DNA from: Parahaliea aestuarii
Lineage (GTDB): Bacteria > Pseudomonadota > Gammaproteobacteria > Pseudomonadales > Halieaceae
Assembly: GCF_008064635.1 (NCBI RefSeq)
Contig: NZ_VRYZ01000004.1
Span: forward strand, 1-64,000
DNA: 64,000 nucleotides
Reading direction: 5' to 3'
The notes beneath the pieces were generated by a model, which saw nothing but the letters and a program-made list of their open reading frames with translations, did no database searches and had not been told where the DNA came from. Of this stretch, positions 21,026 through 29,606 are shown in pieces. The position numbers and the translations under genes are program-made. Numbering within the stretch: the stretch's first letter is position 1; the number at the start of each line of letters is the position of its first letter.

Positions 21026-21139
21026 GTCCTGTCCCCCTTACTAGCCCTGGACATGCCTGCCCTGGTTCTTTTCAATCTACTGTCCCGATAGACCGCGGAG
21101 GGCGCTGATAGTTCGCTGCACCGCCGCACGGGACGACAG

Positions 21140-21166
21140 TAAGAGACAGACGAACGAAAAAAGTTC
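21140..21166 (-). promoter_or_regulatory. Sigma-E (AlgU)-type promoter of rpoE
   Basis: On the minus strand GAACTT (21166-21161) is followed after exactly 16 bases by TCTTA (21144-21140). This matches the known RpoE/AlgU consensus GAACTT-N16/17-TCTGA with one mismatch. It points at rpoE with a leader of about 110 bases. Autoregulation is inferred. Confidence 0.75.
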
Positions 21167-21223
21167 CGCAACGGTGAAATTCCCTGTAGTGATCCGGCGA
21201 CCAGATCGGAAGCTGCGAGGTGG

Positions 21224-21253
21224 TTGGAGCACTATCGCCTCCTGCTTTATACT
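21224..21253 (+). promoter_or_regulatory. Sigma-70-type promoter of nadB
   Basis: TTGGAG (21224-21229), an 18-base spacer and TATACT (21248-21253) form a reasonable housekeeping promoter about 80 bases upstream of the nadB ATG. Confidence 0.5.
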
Positions 21254-21331
21254 CGCCGGCGCAACGCAACGCGCGTCAATGATTGCGGCACATCATATAA
21301 GTCACCCACAAACGCGGCAAGCCAACCACCT

Positions 21332-22921
21332 ATGCCCCACTCCCTCAAGTACGATGTACTGATCATCGGCGCCGGAGCAGCCGGACTCAGTCTTGCCCTG
21401 CAGCTGCCCCCCCATCTGCGGGTGGCCCTGCTGTCCAAGGCCGACGTCAACCAGGGCTCCACCTACTGGGCCCAGGGGGGCATGGCAGCGGTGCTCGACA
21501 CCAAGGACAGCGTCGACTCCCACGTCGAGGACACCCTCGCTGCCGGGGCCGGGCTGTGCCAGCGCGAAGCGGTGGAATTCACGGTGAGCAACAGCCGCTC
21601 CTGCGTGGAGTGGCTGGTTGCCCAGGGGGTGGACTTCGACCTGCGCCCCGACCACGCCGACGAGTTCCACCTGACCATGGAGGGCGGTCACAGCCATCGC
21701 CGCATCATCCACGCCGCCGACCGCACCGGTCGCGCCATTTCCGAGGTGCTGACCGAAAAAGCCCAGGCGGCCGACAACATCGACATCCTCACCCACCGGG
21801 TAGCGGTGGATCTGGTGGTACAGGACGGGCGCTGCCAGGGAGCCTATATCCTCAATCGCAAGAGCGACCATGTGGAGCTGTTCCTGGCCAGCGCGGTGGT
21901 GCTGGGCACCGGCGGCGCCAGCAAGGCCTACCTTTATACCAGCAACCCCGATGGTGCCAGCGGTGACGGCATCGCCATGGCCTGGCGCGCCGGCTGCCGG
22001 GTGGCCAACCTGGAATTCAACCAGTTTCACCCCACCTGCCTCTACCACCCCAAGGCCAAGTCCTTCCTGGTGACCGAGGCCATCCGCGGCGAGGGCGGCC
22101 GCCTGCTGCTGCCGGACGGCAAACCCTTCATGCAGCGCTTCGACAAGCGCGCTGAACTGGCGCCGCGCGACATCGTGGCCCGCGCCATCGACCACGAAAT
22201 GAAGCGCCTCGGGGTGGACTGCGTGTTCCTCGATATCTCCCACAAGAGCGCGGACTTCCTGCACGAACACTTTCCCACAGTAACCCAGCGCTGCGCCGAG
22301 CTCGGCATCGACATCACCAGAGAGCCCATACCGGTGGTACCCGCCGCCCACTACACCTGTGGCGGCATTGTGGTCGACACCCGCGGGCGCACCGATCTCG
22401 CCGGGCTCTACGCCGTCGGCGAGGCCTCCTGCACCGGCCTGCACGGGGCCAACCGCATGGCCAGCAACTCCCTGCTGGAGTGTATCGTCTACGCCCGTTC
22501 GGCCGCCGGCCATATCGCCGCGACCATCGACGCCGCCCCCGCCCCCAGACCGGTTCCGGCCTGGGATGAGAGCCAGGTGACCGACTCCGACGAGGACGTG
22601 GTGATCTCCCACAACTGGGACGAGTTGCGGCGCTTCATGTGGGACTACGTTGGTATTGTGCGCACCAACAAGCGCCTGCAGCGCGCCGAACACCGCATCG
22701 AACTGCTGCAAAAGGAAATTGCCGAGTACTACAGCAACTACAAGGTCAGCAACGACCTGCTGGAGCTGCGCAACCTGGCCATGGTGGCCCAGTTGATGAT
22801 TCGCTGCGCCCTGGCGCGCAAGGAGAGCCGCGGCCTGCACTACACACTGGACTACCCGGAGCCACTAGCGGACGCCCGTGACACCATCCTGGTGCCGCCT
22901 AACGCCGCCCTGCAAAACTAG
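21332..22921 (+). CDS. nadB: L-aspartate oxidase
   Basis: NadB oxidises L-aspartate to iminoaspartate, the first step of de novo NAD synthesis. The FAD-binding motif [17 protein letters not shown] lies near residue 8, [12 protein letters not shown] is the flavin/active-site segment, and [20 protein letters not shown] and a C-terminal helical domain follow. Its 529 residues match the family (E. coli 540). The ATG at 21332 is chosen because it leads directly into the FAD motif; upstream in-frame codons would add an unrelated tail. It ends 57 bases inside the convergent ygfX frame. Confidence 0.96.
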   Translation: MPHSLKYDVLIIGAGAAGLSLALQLPPHLRVALLSKADVNQGSTYWAQGGMAAVLDTKDSVDSHVEDTLAAGAGLCQREAVEFTVSNSRSCVEWLVAQGVDFDLRPDHADEFHLTMEGGHSHRRIIHAADRTGRAISEVLTEKAQAADNIDILTHRVAVDLVVQDGRCQGAYILNRKSDHVELFLASAVVLGTGGASKAYLYTSNPDGASGDGIAMAWRAGCRVANLEFNQFHPTCLYHPKAKSFLVTEAIRGEGGRLLLPDGKPFMQRFDKRAELAPRDIVARAIDHEMKRLGVDCVFLDISHKSADFLHEHFPTVTQRCAELGIDITREPIPVVPAAHYTCGGIVVDTRGRTDLAGLYAVGEASCTGLHGANRMASNSLLECIVYARSAAGHIAATIDAAPAPRPVPAWDESQVTDSDEDVVISHNWDELRRFMWDYVGIVRTNKRLQRAEHRIELLQKEIAEYYSNYKVSNDLLELRNLAMVAQLMIRCALARKESRGLHYTLDYPEPLADARDTILVPPNAALQN

Positions 22922-23344
22922 GGCCCGGCGCAGAACCCGCCACTGCCCGGCAGCCAGGCTGTCGGGCCAGAGATACAGCCAGCGCGGGCTGCCCTCTTCC
23001 CCCCCGACCCGGCGCCAGCGCAATACCAGTATCCACGGCGGGCTGATTGCCGGGCCGACGATTTGCACTTCGCACCAGCGCCCTGCCAGGTGGAACAGCC
23101 ACTGGCCGTCCTCGCCACGAATCCCGCCGGGACGTTGCCCAGCCGGCCAGCACAGCCAGAGCGCGACCAGCAGGCCGATGGCCGCCAGCACAGAGTAGCC
23201 GTCCGCCAGTAGCAGCAGCGTGGCGCTCAACAGGGCGATACGGTAGGCGGCGGCGCAGAGCCGCCCGGGCAACGAGGGTTTAATCGCGGTCGCGACGGTG
23301 GGCGTATTCGAGTATCTGCGCCACGATGGCGGCGTGGTCTTCAT
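22865..23344 (-). CDS. YgfX (CptA)-like membrane protein
   Basis: Small inner-membrane protein encoded directly after sdhE, the position of E. coli ygfX (cptA), reported as the toxin partner of CptB/SdhE. Two hydrophobic segments ([17 protein letters not shown] and [14 protein letters not shown]) are followed by a soluble domain with [14 protein letters not shown] and LVLRWRRVG. The 23344 start overlaps sdhE by 65 bases; the real start may be nearer 23280, since the first 20 or so residues have no membrane character. The 3' end overlaps convergent nadB by 57 bases. Assignment rests mostly on synteny and topology. Confidence 0.7.
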   Translation of the reverse strand: MKTTPPSWRRYSNTPTVATAIKPSLPGRLCAAAYRIALLSATLLLLADGYSVLAAIGLLVALWLCWPAGQRPGGIRGEDGQWLFHLAGRWCEVQIVGPAISPPWILVLRWRRVGGEEGSPRWLYLWPDSLAAGQWRVLRRALVLQGGVRRHQDGVTGVR

Positions 23345-23543
23345 TCCGGGGACGCTCCCGGCGCAGGAACCAGGCGAACAGCTCCTGATCCTCGCACTCC
23401 ATCAGCTGCTGATAGCGCCGGCGGTCGCCTTCGTCCAACTGGCTGTAACGATGATTGACGAAAGGTTCAAGCACCAGATCCAGTTCCAGCATGCCGCGGC
23501 GACTGGCCCAGCGCATGCGTTTAAGTTCTTCGTCCTGAATCAT
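23280..23543 (-). CDS. sdhE: FAD assembly factor SdhE
   Basis: SdhE promotes covalent attachment of FAD to succinate dehydrogenase. The family motif RRGMLELDL lies near residue 15, and LMECEDQELFAWFL is the second conserved segment. The ATG at 23543 gives 87 residues (E. coli 88) and has AGGA 4 bases upstream. A longer frame from an ATG at 23582 is disfavoured because that ATG is fused to a perfect TATAAT and would lie in promoter DNA. It overlaps ygfX and is divergent from ygfZ. Confidence 0.9.
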   Translation of the reverse strand: MIQDEELKRMRWASRRGMLELDLVLEPFVNHRYSQLDEGDRRRYQQLMECEDQELFAWFLRRERPRNEDHAAIVAQILEYAHRRDRD

Positions 23544-23580
23544 AAGGTCCTGCACGTTTCGGGGAACATCAAAACGCGGC

Positions 23581-23586
23581 ATTATA
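23581..23586 (-). promoter_or_regulatory. TATAAT -10 element of sdhE
   Basis: The minus strand reads GTGTATAATG. The hexamer is a perfect -10, but no convincing -35 is seen at 16-18 bases. It implies transcription starting downstream of the ATG at 23582 and supports the start at 23543. Confidence 0.4.
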
Positions 23587-23671
23587 CACAGATGCCGGCA
23601 AGCCGCGGACCGTCCGGTCAATACCGGAACAGGTCTGCCCTCAACGCCCACGACTACAGGAGTTTCCACGC

Positions 23672-24646
23672 GTGCCTCCCTTCTACAGCCCACTGCATCA
23701 CGAGAGCCTGCTGCGGGTCAGCGGCCCCGACGCCGCTACCTTCCTGCAGGGGCAGACCACCTGCGATGTGCGTCAGGTGGACAGCCACAACGCCCGCCCC
23801 GGCGCCTGGTGCAATGTCCAGGGCCGCATACTGGCGGACTTCCTGCTGACCCTGGACGCCGCCGGGCACTATCTGCTGCGCCTGCGGGCAGACATCATCG
23901 AAGGTACCGCCGAGCGCCTGAAAAAATATGTGGTGTTCTCCAAGGCCAGCATCGATGCCGCGCCGGACTGGCAGGTGATCGGGTGCTGGGGCGAGGGTGT
24001 GAAAGCCGCGTTGCAGGCCCTGCTACCCGAGGTACCCGGCGCCCGCCATGGCAGTTGTGCCGGCGAAGGTTATCAACTGCTGCAGGTGGACGATGCCGGC
24101 CAGCGTTACGAACTGTTTCTTTCCAGTGAGCGCAAGGATTTGCTGGAGGCCCTGCCGGCGCACCTGCAGGCGGCGGAGCCGGGGCAGTGGCGGGCGCTGG
24201 AAATCGCAGCGGGCATCGGCCGCGTCGAAGCGGCAACGGTGGAAGCGTTCCTGCCGCAGATGCTCAATTACGACCTCACCGGCTTCGTCAATTTCCAGAA
24301 GGGCTGCTACACCGGGCAGGAAGTGATTGCCCGCCTGCACTACCGGGGCACGGCCAAGCGCCGGCTGTTCCTGGCCAGGGTGGACGCCGCCGAAATACCG
24401 ACGGCTGGCACCGGACTCTACACAGAGGGCGCCAATCAGGCGGCGGGCAACGTCGTCAACGCTGTCGCCACGGGGGAGCAAAGCTGTGCACTGCTGGTCT
24501 GCGCATCCCTCAGCGCTGCGCAGGCCCCTCTGTGCCTCGGCAACGCGGACGGACCGCGCCTGCAGTTGCAGGCGCCGGACTATCTTGAGGAAGCTCTTTC
24601 TGAGGCTGGACAGGACGGTCAGCAAGGCAATACCGCGAAGCCCTGA
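23672..24646 (+). CDS. ygfZ: YgfZ/GcvT-like folate-binding protein
   Basis: YgfZ uses tetrahydrofolate and supports iron-sulfur enzymes such as the tRNA methylthiotransferase MiaB. The N-terminus SLLRVSGPDAATFLQGQTTCD and the signature QKGCYTGQEVIARLHYRG, with the conserved cysteine, identify the family. It has 324 residues (E. coli 326). The start is GTG at 23672 with AGGAG 9 bases upstream. It is divergent from sdhE, the arrangement also seen in E. coli. Confidence 0.92.
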   Translation: MPPFYSPLHHESLLRVSGPDAATFLQGQTTCDVRQVDSHNARPGAWCNVQGRILADFLLTLDAAGHYLLRLRADIIEGTAERLKKYVVFSKASIDAAPDWQVIGCWGEGVKAALQALLPEVPGARHGSCAGEGYQLLQVDDAGQRYELFLSSERKDLLEALPAHLQAAEPGQWRALEIAAGIGRVEAATVEAFLPQMLNYDLTGFVNFQKGCYTGQEVIARLHYRGTAKRRLFLARVDAAEIPTAGTGLYTEGANQAAGNVVNAVATGEQSCALLVCASLSAAQAPLCLGNADGPRLQLQAPDYLEEALSEAGQDGQQGNTAKP

Positions 24647-24660
24647 CCAGTTGCCGAGTC

Positions 24661-24680
24661 ACCCCGGCGAAGGCAGGGGT
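24661..24680. terminator. Hairpin between convergent ygfZ and ung
   Basis: ACCCCGGC-GAAG-GCAGGGGT forms an 8-bp stem with one mismatch between two convergent genes. It differs at one base from the hairpin at 6093-6112. There is no long T-run, so termination is only suggested. Confidence 0.4.
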
Positions 24681-24685
24681 CCATC

Positions 24686-25381
24686 TCAGTCGGGAATGCA
24701 CCAGTCGATCGGCGTCTCGCCGCGGGATTCCAGGTACTGATTGGCCTGCACAAAGTGGCCGCAGCCGAAGAAGCCGCGATGGGCGCTGAGTGGCGAGGGG
24801 TGTGGCGCCTTGAGAACACAGTGGCGCTGCGTGTCGATGACCGCCCCCTTGCGCTGGGCGTAGCTGCCCCAGAGCAGAAACACTACGCCGCTGCGCTCGC
24901 GGTTGATCACCTCCACCACCCGGTCAGTGAACTGCTCCCAGCCCTGGCGCTGATGGGAGGCCGCCTTGGCACATTCGACCGACAGCACACTGTTGAGCAA
25001 CAGTACGCCCTGGTCGGCCCAGTGGGTGAGGTGGCCGTGTGAGGGAATCGGGTGGCCCAGCTCGGCGTGAATTTCCTTGTAGATGTTCTGCAGCGAGGGC
25101 GGCACCGCTACCCCGGGTCGTACCGAGAAACACAGGCCGTGAGCCTGCCCTTCGCCGTGGTAGGGATCCTGGCCGATGATCACCACCTTGGTCGCGGGCA
25201 GCGGCGTGTGGGTGAAGGCGTTGAAAATCTCGTCGCCGGCGGGAAAGATGCGCTTGCCGGCGCGCTTCTCTGCGCGCAGGAAACGCGATAGCTGCTGCAT
25301 GTAGGGCTGCTCGAACTCGCCCTGCAAATGGGCCAGCCAGCTCGACTCCAGGGCAATGCTGCGACCTTCCACTCGCGCCAC
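24686..25381 (-). CDS. ung: Uracil-DNA glycosylase
   Basis: Family 1 UDG removes uracil from DNA. The catalytic water-activating loop [18 protein letters not shown] lies near residue 69, and the minor-groove loop [11 protein letters not shown] near the C-terminus contains the catalytic histidine. It has 231 residues (E. coli 229). It begins 3 bases after fbiC stops, so it is probably the last gene of the F420 operon, an unusual context for a repair enzyme. Confidence 0.97.
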   Translation of the reverse strand: MARVEGRSIALESSWLAHLQGEFEQPYMQQLSRFLRAEKRAGKRIFPAGDEIFNAFTHTPLPATKVVIIGQDPYHGEGQAHGLCFSVRPGVAVPPSLQNIYKEIHAELGHPIPSHGHLTHWADQGVLLLNSVLSVECAKAASHQRQGWEQFTDRVVEVINRERSGVVFLLWGSYAQRKGAVIDTQRHCVLKAPHPSPLSAHRGFFGCGHFVQANQYLESRGETPIDWCIPD

Positions 25382-25384
25382 CCC

Positions 25385-27919
25385 CTAGTTGCAGGCCGCC
25401 AGCATCACCACCTGCTCAGGCTCCGGCAGGCATTTGCTGCGCTGTAGCTTGCCGGCCGCCTGGTTCTCCACGGCCAGCAGATCCCCGGCGCGAGCGGCGG
25501 CGCGGCGGCGCTCCTCCGGCACATCGCCGTAGAGTGTGGTGCGCTGGCGCGGGCTGCGGCCAGCGGCGCGGATATGCTCTTCCATCACCGCCGGCGCCCA
25601 CTCCTGGCCGTGGCTGGAGCCGGCGGCGCGGGTAATGCTTTCGTTCATCAGGGTGCCACCGAGATCGTTGACCCCGGCCGCCAGGCAGGCGGCCACACCG
25701 GCGGCCCCCATCTTCACCCACGAAGTCTGGATATTGTCGATCAGGCCGTGGAATACCAGCCGCGCCACCGCGTGCATCAGCACCGCCTCGCGGAAGCTGG
25801 GGCCGCGCCGCGAGCGGCCGCGCAGGAACATCGGCGCCTCCATGTGCACGAAGGGCAGCGGCACAAACTCGGTGAAGCCACCGTGGCGCTGCTGCAACTC
25901 GCGGATCGCCAGCAGGTGCCTGGCCCAGTGGCGCGGGCGGTCGATGTGCCCGTACATGATGGTGGCGGTGGTTTTGAAGCCCGCCTGATGGGCAGCGCCC
26001 ATCACCTCCAGCCACTCGCTGCTGCTGAGCTTGTCCGGGCACAGGACGTCCCGCACCTCGTCGTGAAGCACCTCCGCGGCGGTGCCCGGCAGGGTGTTGA
26101 GGCCCGCGGCCTTCAACTGTTGCAGGAACAGTGCCGGACTCAGCCCCAGTGTCGCCGCACCCTGGGATACCTCCAGCGGGGAAAATGCGTGAATATGCAT
26201 CCCGGGCGTGGCGCTGCGCACCGTGCGCAGAATATCGAGGTAGGTCTGCCCCGTGTAATCCGGGTGAATACCGCCCTGCATACAGACCTCGGTCGCACCC
26301 CGCTCCCAGGCTTCGCGACAGCGACGGGCGATCTCCTCACCGGAAATATCGTAGGGTCTCCCGCGCAGTTCTTCGTGTTGTTTGCCCTTGGAAAAAGCGC
26401 AGAATGAACACTTGAAGTAGCACACATTGGTGTAGTTGATATTGCGATTGACGACGTACGACACGCTGTCGCCGCAGGTTTGCCGGCGCAGCGCATCGGC
26501 AGCGCGCACCACATGGGCAAACTCGTCCCCGCGCACTTCGAAAAGGCGGGCTACCTGGGCTTCACTGGGCGACTCCCCCGCCCGGCACTGCTCCAGCAGC
26601 GCCGCCAGTTCAGCACTGGCGGCCGTGGGCCGATAGCCGGCGGACAGCAGTGTGGCATCTTCCGACGGCACCGCTGCATCCTCGCCGGGCGCCCAGCGAT
26701 CGCGCCGCGCAAATCCACTGCTGTCGGACTGGCGCAACACCGCCCCCTGCACTCCCTCGTCCAGCCAGCGCCCGGCATCGTTGGCATAGGCGGGATATAT
26801 AGTCAGACGTTGATCGAGGTACTTGCCGGCGGCGCGCGTCTCCTGCGCCAGGCGATCGAGATGGGGCCAGGGGGCCTCGGGGTTGACGTAGTCAGGGGTC
26901 AGCGGTGACACGCCGCCCCAGTCGTTAATGCCGGCGGCCACCAGTTGAGGCAGTACACCCGGACTGAGATTCGGTGGAGCCTGGATATTCATGGCGGGGC
27001 CAAACACCAGGCGCGTCACCGCGATGGTCCACAGCAGCTCGTTGAGATCGGGCTCCGGCGCCTGGGCCATCAGGGTGCCCGGCTTGGCGCGGAAGTTCTG
27101 CACAATCACTTCCTGCAGGTGGTCGTGCTGCTGGTGCAGGTCACGCAGAGCCAGCAGTGACTCGATGCGCTCGCGGCGGGTCTCGCCGATGCCGATGAGA
27201 ATACCGGAGGTAAAGGGCACCTGCGCCGCGCCGGCCAGCGCAATGGTTTCCAGGCGCCGGGCCGGTTCCTTGTCCGGCGACCCGTAGTGGGGCATGCCTT
27301 TTTCACCCAGGCGCTCGGCGGCGGACTCCAGCATGATGCCCATCGAGGCGCTGACCTTGCGCAAACGGGCAATCTCCTGCGCGGTCATGCAGCCGGCGTT
27401 GATATGGGGCAGCAGAGTGGTTTCCCGCAGAATGGCCGCCGCCACCGCCTCGACATACTCCAGCGTAGTGGCATAACCCATCTCTGCCAGCGCCTTGCGC
27501 GCGGCACTGTAGCGCAGCTCCGGCTTTTCCCCCAGGGTCAGCAGGGCCTCCTGGCAGCCGAGCTGTTCCGCTGCACGGCACTGCTCTAGCACCTGCTCGA
27601 TGCTCATGTAGGCTTGTTCGACCCGCTTCGGCGTCTGCGCAAAAGTGCAGTAGTGGCACACGTCGCGGCACAGGTGAGTGAGAGGCAAAAAGAGTTTGCG
27701 CGAATAGGTAATGACGTTGCGGTGGCCGCGATCGCGCAACTCGCCGGCCAGCGTGGCCAGTGCCGCAGTGTCCTCGACCTGCGCCAGGGCCAGGCACTGC
27801 TCCCGGTCCGGCGCCCGGTCGCGCTGCCAGAGCAGCCCGATAGCATCGAGCAGCGCAGTCGCTTCTGCGCCCGTCGCACCGATATTCGCAGTCAACCCGT
27901 CATCCACACTGCTGCTCAT
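25385..27919 (-). CDS. fbiC: FO synthase (fused CofG-CofH, FbiC type)
   Basis: FbiC makes 7,8-didemethyl-8-hydroxy-5-deazariboflavin (FO), the F420 chromophore, from tyrosine and a riboflavin precursor with two radical SAM domains. The N-terminal CofG-like domain has the cluster motif CRDVCHYC (C84, C88, C91). The C-terminal CofH-like domain has CYFKCSFC (C500, C504, C507). Each half continues with TIM-barrel features (GKGL-like QGGIHPDYTGQTYLD in the second). At 844 residues it is the fused form known from actinobacteria and some proteobacteria. It overlaps cofC by 4 bases (ATGA). Confidence 0.95.
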   Translation of the reverse strand: MSSSVDDGLTANIGATGAEATALLDAIGLLWQRDRAPDREQCLALAQVEDTAALATLAGELRDRGHRNVITYSRKLFLPLTHLCRDVCHYCTFAQTPKRVEQAYMSIEQVLEQCRAAEQLGCQEALLTLGEKPELRYSAARKALAEMGYATTLEYVEAVAAAILRETTLLPHINAGCMTAQEIARLRKVSASMGIMLESAAERLGEKGMPHYGSPDKEPARRLETIALAGAAQVPFTSGILIGIGETRRERIESLLALRDLHQQHDHLQEVIVQNFRAKPGTLMAQAPEPDLNELLWTIAVTRLVFGPAMNIQAPPNLSPGVLPQLVAAGINDWGGVSPLTPDYVNPEAPWPHLDRLAQETRAAGKYLDQRLTIYPAYANDAGRWLDEGVQGAVLRQSDSSGFARRDRWAPGEDAAVPSEDATLLSAGYRPTAASAELAALLEQCRAGESPSEAQVARLFEVRGDEFAHVVRAADALRRQTCGDSVSYVVNRNINYTNVCYFKCSFCAFSKGKQHEELRGRPYDISGEEIARRCREAWERGATEVCMQGGIHPDYTGQTYLDILRTVRSATPGMHIHAFSPLEVSQGAATLGLSPALFLQQLKAAGLNTLPGTAAEVLHDEVRDVLCPDKLSSSEWLEVMGAAHQAGFKTTATIMYGHIDRPRHWARHLLAIRELQQRHGGFTEFVPLPFVHMEAPMFLRGRSRRGPSFREAVLMHAVARLVFHGLIDNIQTSWVKMGAAGVAACLAAGVNDLGGTLMNESITRAAGSSHGQEWAPAVMEEHIRAAGRSPRQRTTLYGDVPEERRRAAARAGDLLAVENQAAGKLQRSKCLPEPEQVVMLAACN

Positions 27920-28638
27920 GCGTCACCTTCCCCCGAGCGCGTACTGTCCCGCGTATTTGCTGTAATTGCCAGCCCCAGGGCATTCACTGCCACAGTCAGG
28001 CGCTGGCGCAGGCCGGGCTGGTCCAGCCAGGCACTGGTGGCGGCGCCGATAGCGGATGCCGCCAGTAGATCCGCGATGTCCCGCGGCTCGTCGATATCCG
28101 CCGCAATGCCGCCGCGCTGCAACAGGCTGAAGCTGCCGGTGCCTTCCCGGTGCCGGCGACAGCTGTCGCGACCAAAGCGAAACTGCGGGGTAGCGGCGGC
28201 CTCGAACAGTAACAGGTTGGTGCCCTGCGCGCTGCGATCAGGGGCTATCAGCAGCCCCCCCTGCCGGGTTTGCTGGGCCAGCGCCCTGTCGATGTCTGTC
28301 GCCTGCAACCAGGGCAGGTCCGCATGCAGCACCATGATCCGCTCTGCCCCGGCCGCGGCCACCCTGGCACAGGCCGCCTGCAGGACGGTGTTGAGCCCGC
28401 TGCAGGCCAGCGTCGACTCCGGCAGGTGACAAACACCGAAGTGGCCCGCCAGCAGGCCTGCCCCCGGGTCATCAGACACCAGCCACACCTGTGCCAGCGC
28501 AGGGTGGGAGCTCAACACCGACAATACATCCTCGGCCATGGCCTGCATCAGGGCGCGGCGTTCAGAGGGACCAAGCAGGCCCGAAAGGCGCGTCTTGGCG
28601 GCCACCAGGTCTTTCAACGGCAATACAGCGTGCAGCAT
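27916..28638 (-). CDS. cofC: 2-phospho-L-lactate (or PEP/3-PG) guanylyltransferase
   Basis: CofC/FbiD activates a three-carbon phosphate with GTP for F420 assembly. The N-terminal nucleotide-binding motif is LPLKDLVAAKTRLSGLL (residues 6-22); HADLPWL (near 106) supplies the metal aspartate, and APDRSAQGTNLLL and FGRDSCRRH are further conserved segments. Depending on lineage, relatives use 2-phospholactate, phosphoenolpyruvate or 3-phosphoglycerate; I cannot tell which from sequence alone. The 240 residues include a C-terminal extension of about 40 residues after the core. Its ATG overlaps the cofD stop by 1 base. Confidence 0.9.
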   Translation of the reverse strand: MLHAVLPLKDLVAAKTRLSGLLGPSERRALMQAMAEDVLSVLSSHPALAQVWLVSDDPGAGLLAGHFGVCHLPESTLACSGLNTVLQAACARVAAAGAERIMVLHADLPWLQATDIDRALAQQTRQGGLLIAPDRSAQGTNLLLFEAAATPQFRFGRDSCRRHREGTGSFSLLQRGGIAADIDEPRDIADLLAASAIGAATSAWLDQPGLRQRLTVAVNALGLAITANTRDSTRSGEGDA

Positions 28639-29606
28639 TACCAGCGCGCCTCCTGCAATACGCTCTGCGCCAGGCGGCGCTTGTCATCCAGGGACTGCAT
28701 CAGGGTGTCGTGCACGACGATGTGGTCGTCGGCACCGCTGCGCAGGGTCTCCGCCAGATCCGCATCTTCCCGATCCAGCACAAAGTGGGTAACCAGACCG
28801 GGATACCGCTGGCGATAGTGGCGCACCACCGCGGCCGCATCCACCGGCAACCCCAGTTCCGCCATCATCTTGGCGGCGGGCCCCTTCACCGCGCGGCCGC
28901 CGACAATGGGGGACACCGCCAGCACCGGCACCTGCAGGGCGGCGATTTGCTGCCACAGGCCGGGCACACCGAGTATCGGGTCGATACTGACAAAGGGATT
29001 GGACGGGCAGATCACCACCGTCGCCACCGCGCCACTGGCGAGCAGTTGCTGCAGCGGCGCTGGCGGGCGAGCCCGCTCCAAACCGCGAAAACTGAAACCA
29101 CTCACCGCCGGCTCACAGCGCCGGCGCACGAAATAGTGCTGGAAAGGCAGATCCCCTTCGTCGGTATGCACCACGGTGCTGACGGCCTCCTCGGCCATCG
29201 GCAATATAGTGGTGGCTATGCCCATGGCGCTGGCCAGACGGTGGGTCACGGCACTCAGGAGCTGCCCTTCATCCAAAAGCCCGGTGCGCAACAGATGGGT
29301 GGCCATGTCGCGGTCGCCGAGCTGGAACCAGGTGTCGACCCCCAGTGCCGACAGTGCTTCGCGCACCTGCCAGCTCTCCCCCTCCAGACCCCAGCCCTGC
29401 TCGCGATTGCTGCGCCCGGAAAGGGTATAAAGGAGAGTATCGATATCGGGGCTGATGTGCAGCCCGTGATGGCGAAAGTCATCGCCGGTATTGACCAGCA
29501 CCGCCAGCGCCTGTGGCGCCAGCTCCTGGGCCAGCCCCAGCGCCAGCTTGGCGCCGCCCACCCCGCCGGACAGGGCCAGGACCTTGCGTTCGCTCCTGCC
29601 CGCCAC
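28638..29606 (-). CDS. cofD: 2-phospho-L-lactate transferase (FO side-chain transferase)
   Basis: CofD/FbiA transfers the activated phospho-C3 unit from CofC to FO, giving F420-0 or dehydro-F420-0. The N-terminal loop SGGVGGAKLALGL (residues 14-26) and the FO/GDP-binding segments NTGDDFRHHGLHISPDIDT and SNPFVSIDPIL are diagnostic. It has 322 residues. The start is GTG, embedded in the cofE stop (TAGTG), so translation is tightly coupled. Confidence 0.95.
   Translation of the reverse strand: MAGRSERKVLALSGGVGGAKLALGLAQELAPQALAVLVNTGDDFRHHGLHISPDIDTLLYTLSGRSNREQGWGLEGESWQVREALSALGVDTWFQLGDRDMATHLLRTGLLDEGQLLSAVTHRLASAMGIATTILPMAEEAVSTVVHTDEGDLPFQHYFVRRRCEPAVSGFSFRGLERARPPAPLQQLLASGAVATVVICPSNPFVSIDPILGVPGLWQQIAALQVPVLAVSPIVGGRAVKGPAAKMMAELGLPVDAAAVVRHYRQRYPGLVTHFVLDREDADLAETLRSGADDHIVVHDTLMQSLDDKRRLAQSVLQEARW

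Larger units (their letters stand above)
21026..21331. other. Divergent regulatory region between rpoE and nadB
   Basis: This 306-bp stretch holds no convincing gene. It contains a sigma-E-type promoter towards rpoE and a sigma-70-type promoter towards nadB, entered separately. I see no other structured element. Confidence 0.7.

Noticed and set aside
21302-22840. 512-residue frame opposite nadB
   Set aside because: Antisense shadow with repetitive V/G/A/H composition; nadB is unambiguous.
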